DNA of 64,000 nt from Paraphaeosphaeria minitans. Taxonomy: Eukaryota; Ascomycota; Dothideomycetes; Pleosporales; Didymosphaeriaceae. How positions within the stretch are numbered: position 1 is the first letter of the stretch; every line of letters starts with the position of its first letter. The position numbers were made by a program, and so were the translations under genes. Under the pieces are notes generated by a model. It saw nothing but the letters and a program-made list of their open reading frames with translations, had not been told where the DNA came from and ran no database searches. Shown in pieces: positions 1-11,039 of this stretch. The stretch lies in the NCBI GenBank assembly GCA_015832175.1, contig WJXW01000002.1, forward strand, positions 124,001 through 188,000, given 5' to 3'.

Positions 1-3000
1 AAGGGTTAGGATTAATCCCTAGCTATAAATTAGAGAATTCTGCCTAGGATCTCCTCTACTAGTAATTAACAACGATAAATTAGTGCTGTAAGTAGTAGTT
101 ATAGAAGTAAACTAAAGAGCTTCTAAACCTACTTAGATAATAGAGGAGAGTATTATCTAAGCTATACTAGAAGCTAAGGCTACTAGTACAAAGAAGAGTG
201 CTTAAATAGCCTCCGCTCCTCTATTAGATAAAGAGCTAGTCGCACTTATTAATACCCTAAATACTAATTCTATTCTAATAGCAGCACTAACCTAAGAGGT
301 AAGAGGTATTATAGTTAGATTAATATTTTCTTAGGATAAACTGCATTTAAAGGCCTAGCAACTACTCTTTAAGAAGGAAAAGAAGCCTAATAAATAATTA
401 GATAAGAGCAAATTAGGGAATGTCTTTATAGGGATATAACAAAGATAAGTTTTAATGAAAAAACAAAGTTAGGACCACCCTTAAGAACCTACTATTCTAT
501 TAGAAGTAATAATAGAGAAGTTACGCCCTAGGCTGCACTAGATCGCACAAAGAAACGCTGTACAAAGTACCTAATATAGTATTAGAGAGGTGCAGGATAG
601 ATATTAGGAAGAAGCTAATAAGGTTAACCTCTAAAGTCGCACTAAGCTAGAAGAATAAATAGGAGTTTAGAGTATTCTAGTAAAACTCCCTACCTATTTT
701 ATTACTATTCTTAGAAGCCACTACAAGGTTCTACTTAACTTAGGATTAGAACTAAATGTTATAAGGTATACTACTACAAGGGCACTTAATATTATAATCT
801 AGGACTAAGATTAGAGCCACTTACCTACTAAAAAACAATTAGGCATAGTAGGAGCTAGTAGAGATTTAGATAAGTATATAGAAACTACCTATAGTGTACT
901 ACTTAAGGTTAGGCTAATTATAATTCCTACTTATTTTAAGATTATAAGAAACGTTAGAAGGCCTATTATTCTAGGCACCCCCTTTACAATAGCTACTTAG
1001 TTAGCTATAGAGTTCACCCTAATAGGTTAATGTCTATATAGGGTTACCTCTATAAATAGGAAAAGAACAGTCTCTTTTCTTAGGTTAGATACTCTACTAC
1101 TTTCTAACTATAAGATAAGCGATAAGGATTTAGGAAATGTGTAAAGGGTGTACTTATAGGGGAAGTACACTCGCTATAGGGTTACCCTATTAGTGTATAC
1201 CTTAGCAATAAAGAGGTGGAAGATAGAAAAGATAAGTAGGAAATTAGTTAAGTAGAATTAATTAGATAATAAGCGCAAGAACGTTAGGTAATAGTAGCTA
1301 GGTAATTAGGAATTACCTACACTATATATAAGAAGGTAGTAAATAAAGTTTAGCCTATAGATAACCTAAAAGGAGACCGCCTATTAGAGGTAGAGAGATT
1401 AGATTAGAGAGAAAGAGCTATTAAATAATAATAAGCTGTAATAGCTTTTTAGGGACTTTAACTAGATATATATTTAGGAATGTTTAAACCTAGGTATGTG
1501 GATTTTAGAAGGGGGCACTAATTAACACCTAAATAACTAAAGGGGATAAATATTAGAGACTAGCTAAAACCTATAGAAATTTTACTTATCTATAAGCTAA
1601 TGTTCTATTGGGAGGCAGCTCTAGCCTAGGAATTTAGTAAGATAATAACTATTAGTAAGAATATTATGCCTCTATACTAGATTTAGACTATCCTATATAA
1701 AGTCTAGTAGGTAAGAGGCTTTAACTGCCTAAAAAAGCTAGTGCCTGTAGTATACTAGATAATTTTAGATTAGATTAACTAAAAAGTCCTTAAAATATAC
1801 AACAGCTAATATTAAAACCCCTAGTTCCTAGTACTAAAGAAAGATAAAGGGTACTAATTAATTAATAACGCCTAGTTCTATAATAAGGTTTTAGAAAGAG
1901 ATGCTAATCTCCCACTTTTAGCTAATAAGTTTTTAGAGAGGATTAGAGGTAGAGTAATCTACTCTCTATTTAATTTGTTTTTGGGGTTTAACTAGATACC
2001 GCTCTATACGGCCTTAAGAGATATAATAGCTTTCTAGACACCTATAGGCCTAGTAAGGCACTATACACTGCTATAAGATGTAATAAATTCACTAGGAGTT
2101 TTCTAGAGAGCTATGTTAATAATCCTTTAGAGGCATTTCCCTAATACTTTACTCTTTATTAATAATATTATATTAGCAGGACTAAAGTTAACTTATAGGG
2201 ATAAAGAAGCCCTTCCTAGGGTACGCTAATTTGTGCTTAAACATATTATATAGCTAGATAGGGTACTTACTAACTTAAAGAGGGCCTATACTACTATATT
2301 AGAAACAAAATCCTTTTAGGGAGTGAACTAAATAGAAATTATAAGATATAAGGTATTACCTAATAGCTAATTACCCTAAGACAAGAAAGTGGCTAAGATT
2401 CTGTACTAGAAAGAATGTATAAATTAAGGAGAAGTCTAATAGTTTATTAGGATTTGCACTTACTATTGCTAATAGATCTTCTACTTTTCTATTAAAGTAA
2501 AACCTTTGTATATACTTACTAGGAAAGGCTAAGAATAGAAGTAGGGAGATCTTAAGCGCTAATTAATAAACATTCTAAAGGAGAGCATTACTACTGCACT
2601 AGTTCTAATAACTCTTAATTATAAATTAGAAAGGCAGATCTTTGTTTGTATAGACGTAAGTTTATAAGGAGGAGGAGCCTATATTAAGTAAGTAGAAGAG
2701 GATAGAAAGCGCCACCTAGTGTGGTTTAAAAGTACACTGTAGTCTAAAGCAGAATTAAAGTAGCACTTAACTAAGCTTAAATGCAAAGTAGTAGTATAGG
2801 CGCTAAAGAAGTTTACGCTATACCTATATAGGACCTAATTTATTATTAAAATAGATACAGCTACTCTAATTTCACAGTTTAACTAGTCTTCTACTAACCT
2901 CCCTAGATTAGTTATAAACTAATAGCTAGGTATAATACTGCTATAGGACTTTAAAATTGTCTATAGGCTAGGAAAACAAAATATTATTACTAATAGATTG

Positions 3001-4760
3001 TTAAGGTACCCCTAACTAAAAGAATAGACAGCGCTAGAAGAATTAGAAGAAGACCTAGGTCCCTTTATAGACTATATAGTAGAGAAGTATAATAATAGCT
3101 TAGTGTTTATTTTATAAGAGGCCTAGATCCTTAGCGAAGACTTTTTAGAAGAATTAGAAGAGATAGCGAGGTTCTTACTATCTAGAAAAAGACCTAACAG
3201 GCTAATACCCTAGAAAAGCCGCCTTTTGTGGACAAAGAAGGCCTGAACCTTTTTCGTGAAAGCAAACCTACTATTTAAGAAGTTAACCCTAAATCTTGCT
3301 ATCTAAAGGGTAATTAATAACCTAGATGTTTAAAAGGCACTTATTTAGGAGGTTTATTAGCACCTCTACTATAAAGGAATCTAGGCTATAAATGCTGCGA
3401 TCTAGTCTTAGTTCTAGTAGAAGGGCTAGTTTAAGATAATTTAAACTAAGCTAAAGAAATATACTATCTATACTACTAAATAAAGTAATTAGATAGAGAT
3501 AAGCCTTAAGATTAGTAACCCTAGAACCTTATTTAAACGATAAACTATTAATATTACCTACATACCTATAAGTAAGTATTAGAAATCCTTCCTTATTATT
3601 GCTAGGGAATACGCCTTAGGATAGCCTAAAGCTAGAGCGCTTATTAGAGCAGATTTAGAAAGTGTTACAAAGTTCCTCTATAAGAATATTATTTATAGGT
3701 AGGGGGTGTTTCCTTAACTAAGCGTAGATAGGGGGCCTAAAAACAAATTAGTGGTTAAAGCACTAGCTAAACACTATAGGATACACTATATCTAAGCTTC
3801 CTCCTATAACTCTAAGGCTTAAGGGCTAGTTAAATAAGGTTACTAATTACTTATTACAGCGCTTATAAAGCTAGGAAATAATTAAAAATGTAATTTACTT
3901 ATAGTAGTATAGGCTAAAAGGGTTTTAATTTGACAAAGCACAGGGTTAGCACCTATAAAGATAATAACTAGCATTTAACCTATACTGCCTATTAAGCTGG
4001 CGATTAAAAGCTAGTAGACCCTACTATAGTTAGAGGTAAAGAACTAATTAGATCTACTTACCCTAAGGGCTAAGTAGTTAGAATAGAGAGGCAATAAACT
4101 TTTAGAGGCGCTATCTAGGTTAAGAAGAATACGCCTTAAGGGAGTAGAGTGATAGGATTTTAGTAAAGCCTATTAATAAAACTTTTATAAAGGAGACCTA
4201 GTGCTAGTTTAGGATTTAATTAGGGCTATAGACAAGTTAACAGCCGCAAAGATAAGGGATTACTAGCTAGGCCTTTACTAAATTTTTATTAACTACCCTA
4301 GCCAGTTATATTACTAACTAGAAGAGCTTAATAGAGCTATATTTTAGTATACTATATATAGTAACCGCCTTAAGCGCTTCTACTAGCACACCCTAGATAA
4401 TAAAGTATAGGTACTAAAAGGAAGAATAAGGATTATACCTAAGAACCTACTAATTAACTTTTAGACCCTACTACTAAAGCTGCTAAAACTACTACACTAT
4501 TAAGAGGTTAAAGAGAGGGAGGAGTATAGCGATTCTAGCTTAAAAGTTAAGGATAGCCTTATAAGAACTAGAGGAGTAGAGTAGAAGAAGGAACTCTAAT
4601 AGGCTATTATACTACCTATATAGATAAGAGGCAATTTACTAAAGGTAGTTATTTTAAAGAGAGTAGAAGTATTAGATTTTAATATAGACTAAGATATGTC
4701 TACTTTAGAGTCTAATATTATATTAAACTAGCCTAATTCTTTCTTAATACAGAATTAGGA
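1..4760 (+). mobile_element. Gypsy LTR retrotransposon X1, internal part, RIP-degraded, 5' end outside window
   Basis: This is the inside of a Ty3/gypsy element read left to right, with every frame broken by TAG/TAA codons. Reading through them shows a gag tail, an aspartic-protease stretch near 700-1,080 (LLNLGLELNVI), and reverse transcriptase with TPIGLVRH near 2,040 and FINNIILA near 2,152, where the family has F/Y-x-DD. RNase H follows near 2,640-3,000. The integrase core is near 3,560-3,850, with LSVDRGPKNK and YNSKAQGLV marking the DDE region. The frame fades near 4,760. Most stops fall where related proteins have Gln or Trp, which is what RIP produces. The first 540 bases match the reverse complement of 40,075-40,843 (element X2). 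No LTR pair is visible because the left end lies outside the window. Confidence 0.85.
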
Positions 4761-4780
4761 AAGCTAACTATAGGCAGTTA

Positions 4781-4815
4781 GTAAAAGAGAGGGAGGAAGA
4801 TATATTAGAGCACTA
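4781..4815 (+). other. Polypurine tract and possible start of the X1 3' LTR
   Basis: A purine-only run of about 20 bases (agtaaaagagagggaggaaga) ends at 4,800, just after the pol relic stops. It is followed by tatattagag, which could be an LTR edge whose TG was changed to TA. This is the expected place and form of a gypsy polypurine tract. The matching 5' LTR is not in the window, so the LTR itself is inferred. Confidence 0.4.
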
Positions 4816-7149
4816 ATTATTATCCTCTTTATTATTAACAGTAATATTATCTCTATAGTGGCGGCAGGACTAATAAGTATTTAGGGTTTAGGGCTCTATA
4901 GAGCTAGAGGCCCTAGTTACTTTAAACTAAAGAAGAGATCTAGTATAATTTTAGGTAGCCTAATTAATAGACCGCTAATAAGGCAAAAGAGAACTAGAAT
5001 AAGAATACTAGGAATAAGTAGACTAAGAGAATAGCTAAGGCTAAAGAGGAGCATTCTCCCTAGTAGGAGAATCTAGGCGTATAGGTAATTTAGGACTAGG
5101 CGATCTATAATTAGAGCTAGAATAAGAACCCCCTTAAATAGGAGGACTAAAACCCCAAAATAATAAAGCACTACTAGGAGGAGACTAGAGGGAACCTCTA
5201 GAAGACCTTTAGGAATAATCTTAAAGGGCTACTAAGGAAAAAGGACTATAGTTTATAGTAATAGTGTATTAGGGTTCTATAGGCTCCTTAGAAATAGAAG
5301 TATTAAGGGCAGAAATAGCTTTAGAAGCGTAACTAGAAGGAGCCTAAAAGCAGGTTATACTAATAGGAAGGATGTTAGTAGCTAAAATAATATTATCTAT
5401 AGAAGGACTAGTGCTAGGGTTAGCTAGCTTACTTAAAAGGAAAATAATATTAGCTTAAGTAATAGGAAATTAGGACTAGAACTTATAATAAAAGAAGTAA
5501 GAGGTATAGTTACTATTTATCTAGTACTTATTACACCCTCCCTAGTTTAGCAGCTTACCTTCTAGATAGGAAACACTATATTTGCTACTAAAATAGAGCT
5601 TACTCCTTCTACTCTTATTCTAGTAGTAGGTGCAGTAATAGTTAATTAGAGAAGAAAGAGGAAAATAAGAAAAGGCAGTGGTATACTAAATGCCTATATT
5701 AATATTAGTATTATAGTATCTACGCTTTAATAGAGCCTCCCTAGTGCCTAAGCTAAAGAACTTAGTAATAGTCTCTACTTTATTATTACTAATATTAAAA
5801 TGCTAAATAGTAAGGTCTAAGTAGCTATTATTCTTATAGACGCTAGTAGTGCGAAGAATAGGACCTAGGGCAACACCCTATATGTCTAGGCTATAGATAA
5901 AGTAAGCTAGTTCACGTAGAGGATTGCGGTTTACACGCTAATTAGCCCTCGCCCTAACTAGGAAGGTTAGTAATAGAATGCGAAAGGTTTTTAGAATAAT
6001 ATATACTACTTAATAATATACTCCTTAGTAGACTTAAAAAGGTAAATAAAGAGGTCTACCTTTATATTACTAGTAGGGTTACGCTTATTTAGGTTATTAC
6101 TACCCTTCTTACTACTAGCACTAGAAGCGGCTATTCTACTTAGGGTGTAGTTAACTACAGCTATAACTGCAGCAGAGTTGTTAAATAGGTATTAGAAGAA
6201 CTAAAAGAGAGGGAGGAGAGTAGGAGTAAGGGTTAGAAGAAGGATAGAGTGGAAGAAATCCTAAAGTTATATACTCTAAAGATTAAGCATAGGCTACCTA
6301 AGCGGCTTAGTAGAAGCGTTTATAAGAGGATATTACTATAATATTGCTATCTAACATGCTAAGAGGTCTACAAACGACTTTAATTATAGGGATATAAGCA
6401 GTAGATAGGCGATAGGTTAGTAGTTAGAATAATTAGGTATAGTTAGTTAGCTAGAGGCTAAGGTGATATTATAGGTCTAGAATTAGACTAACGCTGCATC
6501 GTTGCCTAATATGTAAAAAAGTTAATAAATAACTTTAATTATAGTGATATAAGCAGCAGGTAGGCAATAGGTTAGTAGGTAGAATAATTAGAAGAAGGTG
6601 GCTAGCTAAGGATTAAGGAAATTACAGGTCTAGGAGGTAACTACTAATAAGGTGTTAAAAGGGTAGTAAGGTAGTAGACTTAAGGGACTAAGCCTAGAAG
6701 AGAGGGAGGAAAATGTAGTGTAAAGGTTAGCCTACGATAGAGAATTAAAGAAATATAGGGCTAATTAGCTGTTATTTAAGATAGCTAATTAGGGAACAGA
6801 AAAAAAAGAGCGCTAACTAGATAAGACAAAAAGAGACCTAATAAACAATTAGAGTAGTTGGATTTGTATAATAGATTTTAGATAGGAGAACTTAACTTAT
6901 TCTTTTATATTCCTCACTTAAGGTAAACGCACCTACAACACAATAGTAGCTAATAGCCTAACTATAGAATCTAGAGAGCTAGGCGCGCTATACTAGATAT
7001 ATTATAATATTTATATACTATGTCCTATATATTATCGCTACTAAAGAAGCGGATAAAGAGAGTAAGGACATAGAGAGTAGTAAAGGTAGTAGCACTAATA
7101 ATAGCAGTAATAGTAATAGTAGTAGTAGTAGCGACTATAGTAATAAGAG
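4816..7149. other. AT-rich RIP-mutated DNA, unresolved
   Basis: This 2.3-kb stretch has the same mutated character as its neighbours: no ATG-started frame of useful length and many TAG/TAA codons. It probably holds the X1 3' LTR and the upstream part of the recombinase-like relic. Purine runs much like the one at 4,781 recur near 6,205 and 6,696, which may mean more than one element edge. Between about 6,720 and 6,900 the plus strand reads as a lysine- and glutamine-rich helical protein if stops are ignored. No family was recognised. Confidence 0.5.
6372..6600 (+). repeat. Direct duplication of about 60 bases
   Basis: A segment at about 6,372-6,435 (containing tttaattatagggatataag) recurs at about 6,530-6,594 with a few C/T and G/A differences, offset by roughly 160 bases. 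Both copies read in the same frame as a peptide of the form DFNYRDISS...QAIGQQLEQLG if stops are ignored. This suggests an internal repeat in a former protein rather than a transposon end. Confidence 0.6.
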
Positions 7150-8998
7150 CCCGCCTAAGGCCTATATAGGTTACTAAGTTAAAATTAATCCTATAAAGGA
7201 TGCGTAGGAGATGTTCCTATAGAAAAAGGACTAAAAGCTACTAGCCACTATGCTCTAGAAGGCCCTAAATAGTAATAATAAAGCTAGCCACATTATCCTA
7301 GTGCGCTAGATGCTTAGTATATTTATTATAATAACCTATATCTATAGTCTATTTAAGAGTAGGCTTATTTACTTTACTACTATACTTAGGTTTAATTTAG
7401 AGACATGTTAACTGCGTACTATAAAGAACTATTTATATTTAGTAGCTAGGATAGTATACTACGTTTAGGTAATCAGTGTTAAACACCTACTTCTACCTGT
7501 GTAACGGGAATAGTAGGGCTTAGTAGAATATAACTACTATTTTAATGTAAGAAAGCGCTTCCTAGTAGATGGGTCCTTTAGCCTAATAAGCTAGCTACTT
7601 AGTCTACTAGCCTATAGCAAGTTTATTAGCATAAATACTAGTAACGTAGGTAACGCCTTCTAGTTAGAAAATAAGAAAATTTTCTACCTTAATAGTAGAC
7701 CTATTATTATACACTATTTCTAGCTAATAGCCTAAGAACTGTTAACTAAGCTAGAGGACCTACTCTAGGGTAAGCTACTTTAGGTCCACAGTTCTAGTTA
7801 GCGTTTCCTAATCTAGCTTAACCTAATTTAGGACAATATCGCGTGCATATAACGTGGTATGTCCTTTATTATATATAGGAATAATAGCCTATAGAATGGC
7901 TTGCGATAGATGCTTAAATAGATAATATAGAATGAGTAGGGTTAAAAGCTCTACTCTAGAGATAGAACTTAGAACATTATACGCATAAAGCTATACCTAC
8001 ATAGTGTTAAGCGCTTTATAGAGCTAGAGCTTACTAATCTCTATATTAATAAAGGAATACTAGGTTAGGGCACTAAGATTACGTTAATATAGTTCTATAA
8101 TAGAGCACTATAGGACTATAACCTCTTTGTAATAGATAAATAGATTATAATAGTAGTTTATTACTATAAGTTATAGTCGCAGTTTAATAAGCCTAAGGTT
8201 ATTCTAAGGTTTTTACCCTTATAGCTCTTATAGGTGCTTATTGTATATCTAGCGTATATATAGCTATTTAAAGAGTACCTAACTATAGAGGTGCTAGGCG
8301 GTAGCTTTACTAACTACCTATAGGCTAATAAGTAGGGTCTGTGGCATATAGATTACCTAATATAGGTGCTAAAGCGCGAGATAGGTAAGCACCTAGGAGT
8401 AGCGCTAAACACGCTTAACTACTAATATATAGTAGTAGGGATTAGGCGGGAGGTAGTTAGGGATGTGTTTAGGCGGGGTTACTAAGATAAGGTAGGTGAG
8501 ATTAAAGAGCCTAAGGTTAATAAGGATAGTAAGAGCCTATTAGAGCTATAAAGCGCGTAGATAACTAAAATTAGCCTAGCTAACTATAGCGTGCCTATTA
8601 ATATTATAAAGTATTTTAGTATACGTTTAATTAAGACCTTTTAGCCGCTTAGTTAGCGCTAGCACGAGTTTCTAGGTGTAAATAGGTATAAGGTATAACC
8701 TAGTGTAGCTAGAAAGCGGCGATAGGAAGAAGAAGGAAATAGTTAAAATAAAGAGAGAGATAATCTCGCTATAGTTATACTATAGAAGAAAACTGTTAAA
8801 TCCAATAGGGTAGCTAGTCCTAAAGGGTTAAGGTTGGTTCTCAGGCAGGAGTACTTACAGAAGGTAGAAGGTCTTATTAATATAATAGTATCTTGCGAAG
8901 TGTAATAAGTTAACAATTTAGTCTGCTAGAATCTAAACAATAGATTAATAAACAGATTAAATATAAGTATAGAGGTCTATCCTTATGTTCCTATATAA
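7150..8998 (+). pseudogene. Recombinase-like repetitive ORF relic (fungal helicase-associated/Crypton-like family suspected)
   Basis: Read left to right through TAG codons, this stretch gives a continuous protein of about 500-600 residues. Recognisable blocks include YSRDRTQNIIRI near 7,960, ITLIQFYNRALQDYNLF near 8,085, ADWHID-like text near 8,340, GVALNTLNYQYIVVGIRREV near 8,400, and a tail with FQPLSQRQHEFLGV near 8,640. The order and style match a multi-copy fungal protein family often found beside RecQ-type, telomere-linked helicases and resembling a tyrosine-recombinase fold. That assignment is from memory of the family's look and is not certain. The frame stays readable through the 160-base module at 8,807-8,969 and ends at the TAG near 8,998. 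The gene is dead. Confidence 0.4.
8807..8969 (+). repeat. 160-bp shared module, copy 1
   Basis: Begins tagctagtcctaaagggtta and ends aatataagta. Near-identical copies lie at 30,356-30,515 and 39,630-39,789, differing mainly by C/T and G/A changes. In the other two places the module sits directly against a 280-bp LTR as the start of the gypsy internal region. Here it forms the 3' end of the recombinase-like relic and abuts a different sequence. Confidence 0.85.
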
Positions 8999-9203
8999 TA
9001 GGGCTGCTCTAATACTTAGTGTTACTAAGTAACTAAGCACATTACGTAACCTACTCTACTACTTAGTGCCACTAAGTAACTAAGCACATTATATAACCTA
9101 ATCTAAGTTACTTAGCGTCTCTTTGTTACATTTATAACCCTATTACTATTCTATTACACCTTTATAAGCGCCTAAGTCCTATATTGTTATCTAGTACGTA
9201 ACA
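8970..9203 (-). repeat. Putative LTR (LTR-A), 3' LTR of gypsy B
   Basis: The right edge reads ...cgtaaca, immediately followed by ttatcccctccc. On the minus strand that is a polypurine tract (GGGAGGGGATAA) plus an LTR beginning TGTTACG. The left edge coincides with the end of the shared module; its TA could be a mutated TG. The 234 bases contain a tandem duplication of about 55 bases (cttagtg.yactaagtaactaagcacatta). The sequence differs completely from the 280-bp LTR at B's other end, so B is either chimeric or has lost its original 3' LTR. Confidence 0.5.
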
Positions 9204-9249
9204 TTATCCCCTCCCTTTCTATTCTTTGTCCTGAAGAATTATAGCTACT

Positions 9250-9740
9250 AACTATAATTCTATAAAGCGTTGTCACGACCTTATCTTTGCTATTAAAAAC
9301 TATAGAGTAGTTATAGTGTTAAAGTACTCCTTCTATAAGTCGCACTTCTACATTTATAAAGTCTATATTAGCTTAAAGAAGTGTAGTAAGTGTTAGAAAT
9401 AAGGCTTAAAGTGTAATATAGCTATTATTAGGAATAAGTTCTTGTAGTTAATTACTAAGAAGAAGAAGTTAGAGGCGTAAATATTAGAGGTGTAAAAGAA
9501 ATAGAATATAGCGTTTAAGGCCCTACGCGTAGCGCGTACAAAAGAGAATTAATTAGCAAAATAGTTAGCTTAGAATAAAAAGCGTACTAGCGAGGTTATT
9601 ATAGTAGAGAGTGCTACTCTAGTAGAGCTAGAATTAGAGGAGGATCTAGCTTATTCTACTTAGCCTACTAGTCTAGCTAAACTTAGCACGTCTATATAGT
9701 TAGCGATAAACAACCTGCCTCCTAAGTTCTAAGATAATTC
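9250..9740 (+). pseudogene. Opposite-strand accessory ORF relic in gypsy B (Cys-rich head plus coiled coil)
   Basis: Opposite in direction to gag-pol and placed between pol and the 3' LTR. Reading through stops gives an N-terminal part with spaced cysteines (KKCSKC, GLKCN) and then a Lys/Glu/Ala-rich heptad-like stretch (ITKKKKLEAQILEVQKKQ, ALRVARTKENQLAKQLAQ) and an acidic, Pro-rich tail. No catalytic motif is visible. Fungal genomes carry many such Cys-head/coiled-coil predicted proteins of unknown function. That this belongs to the transposon is inferred from its place in B and from the parallel relic in C. Confidence 0.45.
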
Positions 9741-10216
9741 TTTAGCATTACTATCTTAGGTAAGTCTATTAGTAGAATTCTTTAATCTTTTATTAATAGT
9801 TTTCTAGGTAGTTCTTTAGTTCCTAAGTGTTTTTGCTGTGTAGGTAACCTTTCTACTTAATAAGGTACGCGTTGCTATACTAATTATATTCTAGAATTCT
9901 TTTAACCTTAAATTTATTTTCTGCCTTAGTTCTGTGGTAGAAGGCGGTTCTAACTAGTGTATTAGGGTCTACTAGTTCTAGTAGTAATACATAGAATACT
10001 AGGTGTATCTTTGCATCTAGCGGTAGTTCTAACTTATAGTTTACTAGTAATATTTACTTAGAAATGTAAAATAGTCTAACTTTAATATAATCTAGTTTCT
10101 TGTGTTTTTTCTTCTAAGTTTAAAGGTTCTTTATAAGTAGATATACTTTATCCCCCTTTTTTAGCTAAGGTGCCATTTTTTATTTTTAATTTTAGTATAA
10201 AATTAATTACTACTAA

Positions 10217-10428
10217 TGTTAGGAGTTGGGCACGAGTAATGTAGCTTCAGCTTTAGATGTGAAACAATGGTGGATTGTATAGTAGGATATAGGATAGAGG
10301 ATAGACGAATCGCTGCTGGATTACTCTATTAGCGATAGAACTATATAGTCTTAGATTAGGTGATCTCCACCTGCATCCAGCTGGCCCTTACTATCCCAGC
10401 GCCCAGCTAGGTACCTAGGGTTCTAATA
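10217..10428 (-). repeat. Element D 3' LTR
   Basis: 212 bases starting tgttaggagttgggc and ending gggttctaata (terminal CA changed to TA). It pairs with 25,374-25,585. It is less mutated than the element's interior, still holding cagcgcccagctag. Target duplication actaa lies just left and the polypurine tract just right. Confidence 0.93.
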
Positions 10429-11039
10429 TTATCCCCCTTTAAGGGATCTCTTGTCCTAAGAGTAAAGTATTTAGCAAGTCCCTTTACTATTTATCGCTAT
10501 TAGTCCTTTATTAGCACTAACTAGCTCTACTAGCACTTAGTAGTTAGTATAGGTTCTTAACTATCCCTACTTCTTAAACTTAGCAGTAAGCCTAATATTA
10601 GAGGATCTAAAAGGTTCTACTATTTCTAAGATAGCTTAATTGTAGACAATAAGCAGGATTACGTTCTAGTTTATTCCTATTTATACTATTTTATTCTTAA
10701 TAGTGCCTAAATTATTATAATAGATTTATGCGGCACTTAGGCGCCCCTTATATTAGATTGTAACTATTTTTGCCTAAGTAAAGTAAAATATTACTATCTA
10801 CACTAGTATAGCACGTGACTACGCTAGTAACTAGCGTCTTAGTAGCAGGGTAGTTATCCTATCGCCTAGGGCTCTTAGACCTATTCTCCACTTATATTTT
10901 CTTGTAGTAAGTAACATTATGCGGCCCTTAGATTAGCGCATTCTAGCGTAACTTAGCACTAACTATACTAAAGAGTCACACGTTGTACCTTTTTAGTATA
11001 CATTTAACACTTTTCGTATATCTTTAATAATTATTAACA

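Noticed and set aside
1..10. aagggttagg resembles a telomere repeat unit (TTAGGG)
   Set aside because: Only one unit is present, and the same bases occur in the reverse complement within X2 near 40,840, so it is internal retrotransposon sequence.
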